Shown: positions 54,095-63,245 of the stretch, piece by piece | Numbering within the stretch: position 1 is the stretch's first letter | Layout of the letters: each line of letters opens with the position of its first letter | NCBI GenBank assembly: GCA_022560735.1 | Contig: JADFSO010000011.1 | Coordinates: 1 to 64,000, forward strand | Reading direction: 5' to 3' | DNA from: Pseudomonadota bacterium | GTDB lineage: Bacteria > Pseudomonadota > Gammaproteobacteria > Steroidobacterales > MnTg04 | Length of the DNA stretch: 64,000 nucleotides | Position numbers and translations under genes: made by a program | Notes under the pieces: generated by a model | The model's input: the letters and a program-made list of their open reading frames with translations, nothing else | Databases searched by the model: none | Told to the model about the DNA's origin: nothing

Positions 54095-56929
54095 ATGAAG
54101 CGGCTAAACCTAACCGGATCTATTCGGGCTGCCTTGACGATGTCGGCGGCAGCCACATCTTTACTGATGCAAAACACCGCGCTCGCGCAGGACGATGATG
54201 AAGACATCGCCGAGCAGGGAATGGTGGTCGTTACCGGTTCACGCATCCGCCGCGTGGATATCGAGGCGCCACAACCGGTCACCGTAATCACCCGTGCGGA
54301 TATCGAAGCAACCGGCGAGGTTTCGATCTCCGAGGTATTGCGCGGTTCCAGCATGAACCAGATCGGCTCATTCAAGGAAAGGTCGGGCAATTCCGCCCAG
54401 TCCCAGTCTGCCATCAATCTGCGCGGTATAGGCTCAGATAAAACGTTGGTACTGCTGGACGGACGGCGCATGGCCGGGTCGCCCACTATAGGCGAGGGAT
54501 CAGTTCAGAATCTCAACATTATTCCGATGGAAGCGGTCGAGCGCATCGAAATCCTCAGAGACGGCGCGTCTGCCGTTTATGGCTCGGATGCTGTCGGCGG
54601 CGTCGTTAACATTATATTGCGCGACGACTTCGATGGCGTGCAGATCCGTGCCCGCAGCAGTCGCCCGAGTCAGGCCGGCGGCGATGAAGTCGCTTATTCG
54701 GTTCTTGGCGGCATAGGTTCCGGCAAGGGCCATATCCTGTTCAGCCTGGAACATACCGAGAAAAAAATCGTTTTTGACCGCAACCGCGAGTTCACCAGTC
54801 TGGGGCTCAGCATATTTGGCTTCCCCGGTTCATTCCTGGTCAGCGACCCGGGCGGCTTTGGCTTCCTCGGTACCTTTGCCGACGCTCGCTGCCCGACTGC
54901 CCTCGACACCAATGCAGAATTTCCAAATTCACGTATCGACGCACAAGAGTTTGTCTTCCCGTTCGGCACCTTTGTCCAGTCGAGATGCCGCTTCAATTAC
55001 GCAGCGACCTCGGCAACCGAGGCATCGATCAAACGTGACAGCCTGTTCATCAACGCAAATTACCACGTCAACGAGGACATCGATTTTTTTGCCCGTGGCA
55101 CCTATTCGAAAAACACCAGTTTCGGTGTTTATGCGCCCTCGCCGATCATTGGCGGGAATCCGTTCGCGCCGACCATGAGCGCCGCCAACCCCAACAACCC
55201 GACGGCGCCCGGCGCCGTCGCGTTCAATCCCGCTCACCTGCCGGCGATTCCCTGCGCCTTTCAGACCGACGGAATCACGCCCTGCAATGACTATTCACAG
55301 TTTGACGCAAATGGTGATCGTATCGCCGATGCCATCGGCCCGTTCGATCTAGCGATTTTTTACCGCAATATCCCGGGCGGTTTGCGAAATGGCAACACCA
55401 CGGACAATTTCTATGATTACCTGATGGGCTTTTCCGGGCAGTCCAACTGGTTGGGAGGCTCGGAGTGGACCACTGGCCTGCAATACAGCAAGCAAACCAG
55501 CGTCGCCATCTCGGAGGGCCAATTGTTTCAGGCTTCTCTGCAAAATGCGATTGACGACGGCAGTTTTGATGTTTTTGGCGTGAACGGCCCGACCAGCATC
55601 GAATCCGCTCAGTCTTTTACGCACAATGGTTTTACCACCAGCGAGTTTCGCTTCGTTGGCTTCGACGCCTCACTAAGCTGGGATCTGTTTCAGACCAGGA
55701 ACGGCCCCGTGCCGATCGTGGTCGGCGGCGAGTACCAGGACACGAAATTTCTCGAGGACTTTGACACGCAGGCTAAAGCAGGCCGCGTTTTCGGAGGCGT
55801 GGGTCAAATCGAGGCTCTTTCCGCGGCACGCGTGGTCCAATCGCTGTTCCTCGAAACGGAGATCCCGATCCTGGAGAAACTGGCGGTCAACCTGGCCGTT
55901 CGTTATGACAGCTACAATGACTTTGGCACGACCGTCAACCCCAAGATATCCGTTGGCTGGCGGCCGACCGATAGCTTGCTGATCAGAAGCAGCTGGGGAC
56001 AGGGCTTCCGCGCGCCGACATTTCGCCAGCTTTATGATCCGGAGATTACCGCTGTTGATCCTGCGCAGGATTCGACATTGTGCTTTAACGCCGGCGACAC
56101 TGACGCCAACGGGATTCCGGATATCGATGAAGACCCATTCAAATGGCCGGGTGGCCACCCGTGCAGCTTCACGCTCGTTCCCGGCATAACCGGGGGTAAC
56201 CAAGAATTGCAGCCGGAGCTGTCCGAGAACCTGAATGCCGGCATCGTCTGGAGCCCGAGCGACAGTTTCACGATGAGTGTCGATTATTATCAGATAGAGC
56301 TTGAAGATTCGCCCCAGGGCATTGGCGCGCAATTTGTGCTCGACCGTGAACTGCGCGACAACATGGGTGGCTTGCAGGGCATCGATCTTGGCGCCCTCGC
56401 CGTCGTACGCGCGCCGAATGGTTCGCTGATATCGACAACGCACAAGCGCATCAATATTGGCAAGACCCGGACCGCCGGCTTCGATGTAATGGTCAATTAT
56501 AAATTTTCGCTTGGCGCAGTGGGCGATTTCAGCGCCGGTCTGCAAGGCAGCAAGATGCATTACAATGACGTCGACCGCGGCGATGGGCTGGGTCTGATAC
56601 CGAGACAATTCTTCTTCCTGCCTCCGTGGCGGGCCACCGTCTCGCTCGACTGGTCGCTCGGCGATTTCAGAGGCGTGCTGGTCGGTAACGGCATGGCGGC
56701 CGCTCCACTTTTTTTCGATAACGCGCCATTCGAATCGCGGATCGGGTCTTTCGTCACCTGGGATTTGCAGTTCGGCTGGGATATGCCCGGGGACGGCAAA
56801 CTGACTATCGGGGCACGCAACATCTTTGATCGCGATCCACCGCTCGAGCCGATTTTTAGCTTATACAGCAATGATTTACATGACATCTACGGCCGCGTTC
56901 CCTATATCCGTTTCGAGAAAAACCTCTAG
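54095..56929 (+). CDS. TonB-dependent receptor
   Basis: Encodes 944 residues from the ATG at 54095 with GGGGGAGAG upstream. The signal peptide ends near TALAQ. A TonB-box-like EQGMVVVTGSRI is followed by the plug (VTVITRADIEATG, INLRGIGSDKTLVLLDGRRM, IEILRDGASAVYGSDAVGGVVNIIL) and a 22-strand barrel domain ending VPYIRFEKNL. It imports an unidentified ligand across the outer membrane with TonB energy. A long spacer separates it from the divergent MAPEG gene. Confidence 0.96.
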   Translation: MKRLNLTGSIRAALTMSAAATSLLMQNTALAQDDDEDIAEQGMVVVTGSRIRRVDIEAPQPVTVITRADIEATGEVSISEVLRGSSMNQIGSFKERSGNSAQSQSAINLRGIGSDKTLVLLDGRRMAGSPTIGEGSVQNLNIIPMEAVERIEILRDGASAVYGSDAVGGVVNIILRDDFDGVQIRARSSRPSQAGGDEVAYSVLGGIGSGKGHILFSLEHTEKKIVFDRNREFTSLGLSIFGFPGSFLVSDPGGFGFLGTFADARCPTALDTNAEFPNSRIDAQEFVFPFGTFVQSRCRFNYAATSATEASIKRDSLFINANYHVNEDIDFFARGTYSKNTSFGVYAPSPIIGGNPFAPTMSAANPNNPTAPGAVAFNPAHLPAIPCAFQTDGITPCNDYSQFDANGDRIADAIGPFDLAIFYRNIPGGLRNGNTTDNFYDYLMGFSGQSNWLGGSEWTTGLQYSKQTSVAISEGQLFQASLQNAIDDGSFDVFGVNGPTSIESAQSFTHNGFTTSEFRFVGFDASLSWDLFQTRNGPVPIVVGGEYQDTKFLEDFDTQAKAGRVFGGVGQIEALSAARVVQSLFLETEIPILEKLAVNLAVRYDSYNDFGTTVNPKISVGWRPTDSLLIRSSWGQGFRAPTFRQLYDPEITAVDPAQDSTLCFNAGDTDANGIPDIDEDPFKWPGGHPCSFTLVPGITGGNQELQPELSENLNAGIVWSPSDSFTMSVDYYQIELEDSPQGIGAQFVLDRELRDNMGGLQGIDLGALAVVRAPNGSLISTTHKRINIGKTRTAGFDVMVNYKFSLGAVGDFSAGLQGSKMHYNDVDRGDGLGLIPRQFFFLPPWRATVSLDWSLGDFRGVLVGNGMAAAPLFFDNAPFESRIGSFVTWDLQFGWDMPGDGKLTIGARNIFDRDPPLEPIFSLYSNDLHDIYGRVPYIRFEKNL

Positions 56930-57094
56930 CAGGCCGTTGAAAAAGCCTGCCAGGCGGATTCAACAAAGGGATACAAACTGACTCGCGTTTTTCCCGTGCT
57001 TGCCCCGGGTATCCGCTGCGGCAATTACCTATCGACCGTCCATTCTCCGTGGCGCAATATTTCAATTCGGTATTTGTTCCCGCGAGGCGTTGCT

Positions 57095-58810
57095 TTGTCT
57101 GCGACAAGCAAAACCACAAACAGGCTATTTGCTCTGCGCAATCGCTACGGCGCGGCGCAATCGTGTGAAAAACTTCGCCTGCTGCAAACCCTAAAGACCT
57201 CCAGCAGCATTTCAGCAAGGCAGTTAAAGAAATTGCACGCCAGCTTGTGCTTTATTCGCGCATTCCCGGATTCCAGAAATCACCACCGGCTAGCAGCAGG
57301 TCTCCTCGAACGCTTCTCCGGGTTGATTGCAAAACTGCCCGCGGCAACCCGCCATCGTCTCGATGACAATGGGATCGCCGGTACGCTTGTTCACTATCGC
57401 TACGACTATGACAGCGCCCTCTGGCTGGCCAGCCATTACGCCGATGATGTGGAGATTCACTGGGATGACATGGATGACGAAACGCGGCTCGACGAACTGC
57501 TGGCAAAACTGGTCGACAGCGAGGAAGAAGATTTCTATGCCAGCGGGCATGTGAGTTGCCGTGAGTGGCTGGCCTTGCCAGCCAATGGCCGATCGGATTT
57601 TGCCTGGCTCTGGTCGCAACTGAAGCCGCAAAAACGATACTCGAGATTCTGGGCCGGCCTGTATGACGCGGCCGACATTCCGGTGATTTGGAAGCTCGGT
57701 AATGCGCGCGCTTCGCGTTCACGCAATGTGTTCACGGGCAGCCGCGTGGTTGCGCGCACAAATGGCCTGCGCCGGCCACCGCTCAGCAGCAAACAGGAAA
57801 TCCAAAAGCCGTTGACCGCCATCAAGCGTCTTTCCCATGAACGCGGCCGGGAAGTGATCGATGTTGCGATGGCATCGCTGGCGACGATGCATCGCGAGAC
57901 ACTGCATTTCGAGCATGCAAATCCCGATGAAGTCTACCTGGCGGACGCAGGCGAGGGTGTGAGTATCGCGGTCATGGGGCTGTTGCCCGGGCAACGCTTT
58001 CCACTCGAATGCACGATGGGTTACCTGATCCTGGCGAACGGCGTGCCGGTCGGTTACGGCGGCGGCAGCGCATTGTTCCGGCAACTGAATACCGGCCTGA
58101 ATATTTTCAGCGAGTATCGCGGTAGCGAAGCCGCCTTCCTGTGGCTCCAGGTGTTGCGCGTGTTTCACCAAATGTTCGCTTGCGAACGGTTCATTATCAA
58201 CCCCTATCAATTTGGCCAGGACAACCGTGAGGCGTTGAGCAGCGGCGCGTTCTGGTTCCATTACCGCCTTGGCTTCCGCCCGGTCGAAAAAGAAGTTCGC
58301 CAGCTCGCCCGGTCCGAATGGCTGAAGATAAAAAGCCGAAAGCCTTACCAGACTCCTGCACGCATCCTGAGGCAACTGGCCGGTTGCGACATGCACCTGG
58401 CGCTGGCGGGCGCCAGAAACAAAAACCTGTTCAGGGAAGAATGGATTGAGTGCTGCTCGCTGGCCGCGACGCAGACACTGGCGTCGCAGGCCAGCCCGAA
58501 TAAAAGAGCCGCAAAAATGCGGGTCGCCAACAAGCTGCTGGATGATCTTTGGCCCGGCAATCGAAAATCATGGGCAAAAAGTGAATACGAGGCATTTCGG
58601 ATGATGGCCCCGGTAGTCGCAACGATCGATTTTAGCGACTGGTCGAAACAGGAGAAACAATCGCTCCTTAAACTGATGCATGCGAAAGGCGGGCGGTTTG
58701 AGCTCGACTTTGCGCAACAATTCTGCGAGCACGAGAAATTTTTTCGCGCACTGCAAAAACTCGGCCGTCAATTCGAAAAATTCAGTCCCTGCTTGCAACT
58801 GACAGCCTGA
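57095..58810 (+). CDS. Uncharacterised protein paired with tryptophanase
   Basis: Encodes 571 residues from the TTG at 57095, chosen for its GAGG seven bases upstream; a GTG at 56996 would add 33 residues. No domain was recognised with confidence. The first 200 residues are helical and acidic in part (WDDMDDETRLDELLAKLVDSEEE). The middle has GYLILANGVPVGYGGG, LNIFSEYRGSEAAFLWLQVLR and SGAFWFHYRLGFRP, which together resemble an acyltransferase-type fold, a weak inference. There is no signal peptide or transmembrane helix. It ends 8 bp before tnaA, so the two are probably cotranscribed. Confidence 0.65.
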   Translation: MSATSKTTNRLFALRNRYGAAQSCEKLRLLQTLKTSSSISARQLKKLHASLCFIRAFPDSRNHHRLAAGLLERFSGLIAKLPAATRHRLDDNGIAGTLVHYRYDYDSALWLASHYADDVEIHWDDMDDETRLDELLAKLVDSEEEDFYASGHVSCREWLALPANGRSDFAWLWSQLKPQKRYSRFWAGLYDAADIPVIWKLGNARASRSRNVFTGSRVVARTNGLRRPPLSSKQEIQKPLTAIKRLSHERGREVIDVAMASLATMHRETLHFEHANPDEVYLADAGEGVSIAVMGLLPGQRFPLECTMGYLILANGVPVGYGGGSALFRQLNTGLNIFSEYRGSEAAFLWLQVLRVFHQMFACERFIINPYQFGQDNREALSSGAFWFHYRLGFRPVEKEVRQLARSEWLKIKSRKPYQTPARILRQLAGCDMHLALAGARNKNLFREEWIECCSLAATQTLASQASPNKRAAKMRVANKLLDDLWPGNRKSWAKSEYEAFRMMAPVVATIDFSDWSKQEKQSLLKLMHAKGGRFELDFAQQFCEHEKFFRALQKLGRQFEKFSPCLQLTA

Positions 58811-58818
58811 GGAAAGCC

Positions 58819-60189
58819 ATGCAAACCATCATCGAACCATTCAGAATCAAGTCGATCGAACCCATCAAACTGACGACTTTGGCAGAGCGCGAGCAAATGA
58901 TCGAGGCTGCCGGGAACAACCTGTTCCTGTTACGCGCCGAGGACGTGATTATCGATCTGCTGACCGACTCGGGGACCAGCGCGATGTCGGCGGAAGCCTG
59001 GGCCGGCATCATGCGTGGCGATGAGTCCTACGCCGGCGCCCGTAGCTGGTATCGATTCCGTGACACGGTCATGGATATCTTTGGATTCGAGCAGGTCATC
59101 CCGACGCACCAGGGTCGGGCGGCAGAGCGCATCCTGTTCAGCGTCACGGTCAAAGCGGACTCCGTTATTCCCAACAACACCCATTTCGACACGACGCGTG
59201 CGAATATCGAATTTCTCGGTGGTAAAGCCGTAGACCTGCCGTGCGCCGAGGCGCTGGACATGGACTCGGACCACCCGTTCAAGGGCGACATGGATATCGC
59301 CGCGCTCGAACAACTGATTGCGGATACCGGTCCCGAGCGAATTCCGATGATCATGCTGACGGTGACCAACAACTCCGGTGGCGGTCAGCCCGTGTCCATG
59401 GCGAATATCAAGGAAGTCAGCCGCATTGCCGGCAGCTTCGACATTCCGTTTTATCTCGACGCCTGCCGCTTTGCCGAAAATTCCTATTTCATCAAAAAAC
59501 GAGAGCCGGGCTACGCGGACAAGAACGCGATCGATATCGCTCGCGAGATGTTCGGCTATGCCGATGGCTGCACGATGTCGGGGAAAAAAGATGCCTTTGC
59601 CAACATCGGCGGTTTTCTTTGCACCAATGACGCCAAGCTGGCGCATCGCGAGCGCAATATCCTGATCCTGACCGAGGGATTTCCAACTTATGGCGGACTG
59701 GCGGGCCGCGATCTGGAAGCGATGGCGATTGGTCTGCGCGAAGTACTGGACCATGACTATCTGGAATATCGATTAATGTCCACACAATATGTGGTGGACC
59801 GTTTGCGGGACAAAGGCATTCCGGTCGTATACCCGGCCGGCGGCCATGCCGTTTACCTGAACGCGCGACGCTTTCTGCCGCATATCCCCCCGCTACAATA
59901 CCCGGGCCAGTCCCTGTCGGTAGAATTGTATCGCGAAGGCGGCATTCGCAGCGTTGAAATTGGCACCGTGATGTTTGGCCATGACCCGCACAGCGGAGAG
60001 GAAACTCCCGCGCGCTGGGACCTGGTCCGCCTCGCCATACCGCGCCGTGTTTACACGCAGAGTCACATGGATTACGTGCTTGAAGTGATTGAACAGGTCT
60101 GGCAACGGCGTGAAAAAATTCGTGGCATGAAGATCGCCGAAGCACCCGATTTCCTGCGCCATTTCACGGCTCGGTTTGAGTGGCTGTAG
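58819..60189 (+). CDS. tnaA: Tryptophanase
   Basis: Encodes 456 residues of the beta-eliminating lyase family. Landmarks are PFRIKSIEPIKLTT, IDLLTDSGTSAMS, PTHQGRAAE, TVTNNSGGGQPVSM and the PLP lysine in TMSGKKDAFANIGGFL near residue 257. Two residues that separate tryptophanase from tyrosine phenol-lyase favour tryptophanase: Asp in FDTT (Thr in the lyase) and His in LRHFTARF (Phe in the lyase). It degrades tryptophan to indole, pyruvate and ammonia. It follows the uncharacterised gene by 8 bp. No tnaC-like leader or tryptophan permease is seen. Confidence 0.87.
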   Translation: MQTIIEPFRIKSIEPIKLTTLAEREQMIEAAGNNLFLLRAEDVIIDLLTDSGTSAMSAEAWAGIMRGDESYAGARSWYRFRDTVMDIFGFEQVIPTHQGRAAERILFSVTVKADSVIPNNTHFDTTRANIEFLGGKAVDLPCAEALDMDSDHPFKGDMDIAALEQLIADTGPERIPMIMLTVTNNSGGGQPVSMANIKEVSRIAGSFDIPFYLDACRFAENSYFIKKREPGYADKNAIDIAREMFGYADGCTMSGKKDAFANIGGFLCTNDAKLAHRERNILILTEGFPTYGGLAGRDLEAMAIGLREVLDHDYLEYRLMSTQYVVDRLRDKGIPVVYPAGGHAVYLNARRFLPHIPPLQYPGQSLSVELYREGGIRSVEIGTVMFGHDPHSGEETPARWDLVRLAIPRRVYTQSHMDYVLEVIEQVWQRREKIRGMKIAEAPDFLRHFTARFEWL

Positions 60190-60379
60190 GGGAAAGGTCA
60201 CCGTTTTCGACTTTTTAGCCCCCATGCTGAACCCAACTGCGTTTTTCGAAAACGTGGCCTGTCCCCTGTTCTGCTATTCAGCATGCACACATCCCATATG
60301 CCATGGATTCTGCTCGAATGACTGTTAAAGTTACCGTATTCAGGAAAAGTCTGCCGATTCGCCGGCTACAGGTCCGACA

Positions 60380-61582
60380 ATGACCAGTAAGACAACGGGT
60401 GCTACACGAATCCGATTTGCGACGCTCGCGATCTTCGCATTGGGCTTTCGCCCATTCTATCTTTTGGCGGCTATTTTCGCGGTTGTCACTTTGCCGGTAT
60501 GGATGGGTTTTTACTTCGGCATAATGCCGACTGGCGGCTATTTGGCTGGTATCGCCTGGCACAGCCATGAGATGGTTTTCGGGTTCGTGGCCGCAGTGAT
60601 TGCCGGTTTCCTGCTTACGGCCGTTCGAAACTGGACCGGGCAACCGACACCCGTCGGCGGTGCACTGGCTGCATTGGTCGCGCTCTGGTTACTTGGCCGC
60701 GTGCTGATGCTGACCGGGCCTTCGATGCTGGCAGCAGTGGTAGATTTGACTTTCCTACCAGCACTGGCACTGGCCATAGCGATACCGATCGGGCGAAGCC
60801 GGAATATCAGAAACTTCAAAATACTTATCGTGCTCGGCGGACTTGCGATTGTAAATCTCAGCTTTCACCTGGCGCAGTTGGGCGTCTTGCCCATTGACAT
60901 TGGGCGACTTTCCATCATCTTGGCACTCGATATTATCGTGATCTTGATGGCCGTTATTGCAGGCCGAATTATTCCGGCGTTTATCAAAAACGCCGTGCCA
61001 GCCGCTCGCCCGAAAAACCTCTTCGGCACTGAAGCAGTAGCGCTTGGCTCACTGGTACTCATACTCGCGGCGGACGCCGGCAATTACTGGTTTCATATTC
61101 CAAGCTCGATTTGGTTCGGACTGTTGATCGTTGCCGCGATCGCGCACATCATCCGACTGCTGCTCTGGGATCCGTTGCAGACCCGTCGCAATGCCTTGTT
61201 GTGGATGCTGCCTGTGGCTTATGCGTGGATTCCGGTGTACCTGATGCTGCGGGCCTTGGCGGCGCTACCGATGGGGCTGTCAGTGACGGTCGCTTTTCAC
61301 GCGTTGACCATCGGCGCCATCGCTTCGCTCATGGTGGCCATGATGACACGCAGTGCGCTCGGGCACACCGGCAGGAAACTCAAGGCCGGCCGCATCGAGA
61401 TTAGCGCCTTTGTTTTGTTGCAGGCTGCGACGATCGTGAGAATTGTGCCCGGCATCGTCTGGCCACAGAATTATCAGGCATATGTGGCCGGGTCAGCAAC
61501 GCTCTGGTCATTCGCATTTGGCATCTTTGTTCTTGGCTACTGGAGGGTCCTGACTCGGCCGCGAATTGATGGAACAGAGTGA
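60380..61582 (+). CDS. nnrS: NnrS family heme-copper membrane protein
   Basis: Encodes 400 residues with about twelve transmembrane helices. Landmarks are LGFRPFYLLAA, AWHSHEMVFGFVAAVIAGFLLTAVRNW, and AFHALTIGAIASLMVAMMTRSALGHTGR. These histidines are those expected to bind heme or copper in NnrS, which protects against nitric oxide. No NsrR or NorR gene lies nearby. It stands alone after tnaA with a spacer of about 190 bp. Confidence 0.92.
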   Translation: MTSKTTGATRIRFATLAIFALGFRPFYLLAAIFAVVTLPVWMGFYFGIMPTGGYLAGIAWHSHEMVFGFVAAVIAGFLLTAVRNWTGQPTPVGGALAALVALWLLGRVLMLTGPSMLAAVVDLTFLPALALAIAIPIGRSRNIRNFKILIVLGGLAIVNLSFHLAQLGVLPIDIGRLSIILALDIIVILMAVIAGRIIPAFIKNAVPAARPKNLFGTEAVALGSLVLILAADAGNYWFHIPSSIWFGLLIVAAIAHIIRLLLWDPLQTRRNALLWMLPVAYAWIPVYLMLRALAALPMGLSVTVAFHALTIGAIASLMVAMMTRSALGHTGRKLKAGRIEISAFVLLQAATIVRIVPGIVWPQNYQAYVAGSATLWSFAFGIFVLGYWRVLTRPRIDGTE

Positions 61583-61762
61583 GGGTTAGGGAGCGGAGTC
61601 CAGGAGCACAGGGATCTGGTGGCTTTAGAAACGGTGCCGGCTGCAATGCTTTGATACCCATCGCGTGGGGAAACGATGCCGGCTGAGCTGATCATAGCTG
61701 TATTCCTGCCGGACTAACCGATTCGCCCAATCGAAACTCGCCGGGAACATGAACGCAAAAAG

Positions 61763-62662
61763 CTAGTTCAGGCAATCGGCCAGGAATTTCCCGGTCTCTG
61801 TCAGGAATTTGAGTCGATTCAGGTAAAGACTCAGGTGGTGGTCTCCGTTTTTCAGTCGAATAAACTCATAATCCTTGCGATGTTTTTTTAGTGCTTTTGC
61901 CATCTTGACGGATTGCTCCATATCCACGGTGATATCCTCGTCACCGTGAAACAAGAGCACGGGAATGGTGATGTTTTTCGCTCGCCTGGCTGGCGAGTTT
62001 TCAGCAAGCATTCTGCGATCCTTCCACAAATTGCCGATAAAGCGTGTTGCATAGACTCCACCGATAAATTTTCGCTCCCTGATGAGCAAATCGGGTAAAT
62101 CGGTGACGCCGGCAAAGCTTACCGAACACCTGTACAAATCCGGCGTTTTTACCGCTCCCATCAACGCCGCATAACCGCCATAGGATCCACCCATGATCGC
62201 GATCCGATCGGGATCGGCGTATTCGTTTTTGATCAGCCAGTTGACGCCGTCCATAATATCGTCCTCTATTGGCTTGCGGGAAAAATACTTGGTTTTGACG
62301 CTATCTTCGACGAAATTGATGTGATCAAGCTTGCCCGTATCGTAGTCAACGTAAATGCTCGAAATATCCACGGCCGGGTGCTGAAATATCGGCGCGGTGA
62401 TATCGAATATTGCGACGGTATATATATTGTGGTTGTTGACACGCGCAGCCAGAAACCTGCCGTCAGGAGAAATTTTGAGATCGCCAAACATCGGCAGTTC
62501 CGCAAAATCCGCAACTGTCGGTGCGGCGACGATTGCGTTGCCGAGCAAAGTCAGAAAACCGACACTGATGATTAGAATTATCATCGGCAAGGGTTTCTTT
62601 ATCGTCGTAGCGTGCGTCAAATCCCACCCCAGTGCCGATATGGATGTCCGCACCATCATCAC
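61763..62662 (-). pseudogene. S9 peptidase with internal deletion of propeller and part of hydrolase domain
   Basis: The frame of 299 residues begins with a signal-like segment (MIILIISVGFLTLLGNAIVA), PTVADFAELPMFGDLKISPDGRFLA typical of secreted S9 peptidases, and a small part of the propeller. It jumps to PIEDDIMDGVNWLI, then the hydrolase core GGSYGGYAALM, GDEDITV and GDHHLSLY. Intact relatives have about 650 residues, so most of the propeller and the first hydrolase strands are missing, while the frame stays open. The start is uncertain: ATG codons at 62662 and 62584 are possible. The catalytic triad remains, so some function cannot be excluded. Confidence 0.6.
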
Positions 62663-62783
62663 GTCCGGACCGAATATAGTCTAATCAAACCATAGCAAAT
62701 TGCACAACTAACCGCCGATTCGGCGATAAAGCCCGCAGATTGGTGTACGCTTCGGTCTGCTTAACAACCAGGAGGAAAGGGTT

Positions 62784-63149
62784 ATGAACTTTCTCAGCAG
62801 CTTGTCTCCCCATGTGCACTGGGGCCTGCGCTTGTCATTGGCCGCAACCTTCCTGTATCACGGTGCGGGCAAGTTTCCGATCGAAGAACCGATGATGGGT
62901 ATGCCCGTCGCGGCCATCTGGATGCTGGCTCTGAGTGAAATTGCAGCCGGAGCATTGTTGATCGCCGGGGCATTTGGCAAAGAGATACTGACCCGATTGG
63001 GTGCCCTGATTGTCATCGTCGTGATGATCGGCGCCATCATGATGGTGCACGCCAAGAATGGCTTCAGTGTCATGAATGGCGGCATGGAGTTCCAACTCCT
63101 GATGCTGATGACTGCACTTTACCTGGCCGCGAAGGGCAACGACGCCTAG
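62784..63149 (+). CDS. DoxX family membrane protein
   Basis: Encodes 121 residues with four transmembrane helices. It has the DoxX pattern: LRLSLAATFLYHGAGKF, MLALSEIAAGALLIAGAF and MNGGMEFQLLMLMTALYL. A good ribosome site (AGGAGGAAAGG) precedes the ATG. Members associate with redox or stress proteins, but the role here is unknown. Confidence 0.88.
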   Translation: MNFLSSLSPHVHWGLRLSLAATFLYHGAGKFPIEEPMMGMPVAAIWMLALSEIAAGALLIAGAFGKEILTRLGALIVIVVMIGAIMMVHAKNGFSVMNGGMEFQLLMLMTALYLAAKGNDA

Positions 63150-63162
63150 CGGATGAGCGAAA

Positions 63163-63190
63163 CGGCTGCTCGCCCGTCGGCGAGCAGCTG
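63163..63190. terminator. Strong hairpin between convergent genes
   Basis: GCTGCTCGCC at 63165-63174 pairs perfectly with GGCGAGCAGC at 63179-63188 over a 4-nt loop, between the convergent DoxX and sulfotransferase genes. No T-run follows, so it may act as a bidirectional barrier or in a Rho-dependent manner. Confidence 0.45.
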
Positions 63191-63245
63191 CCTCGCCGCA
63201 TTCTCTCCCGATGTTTGCTTACCGTGCCACTTCATCTTCTACTGA

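Noticed and set aside
55673-56608. A 311-codon frame opposite the TonB receptor
   Set aside because: It is antisense to a complete receptor with a strong ribosome site and shows no protein features.
56929-56950. Hairpin after the TonB receptor as a terminator
   Set aside because: GCAGGC and GCCTGC can pair over a 10-nt loop, but there is no T-run and the stem is short, so it was not listed as a feature.
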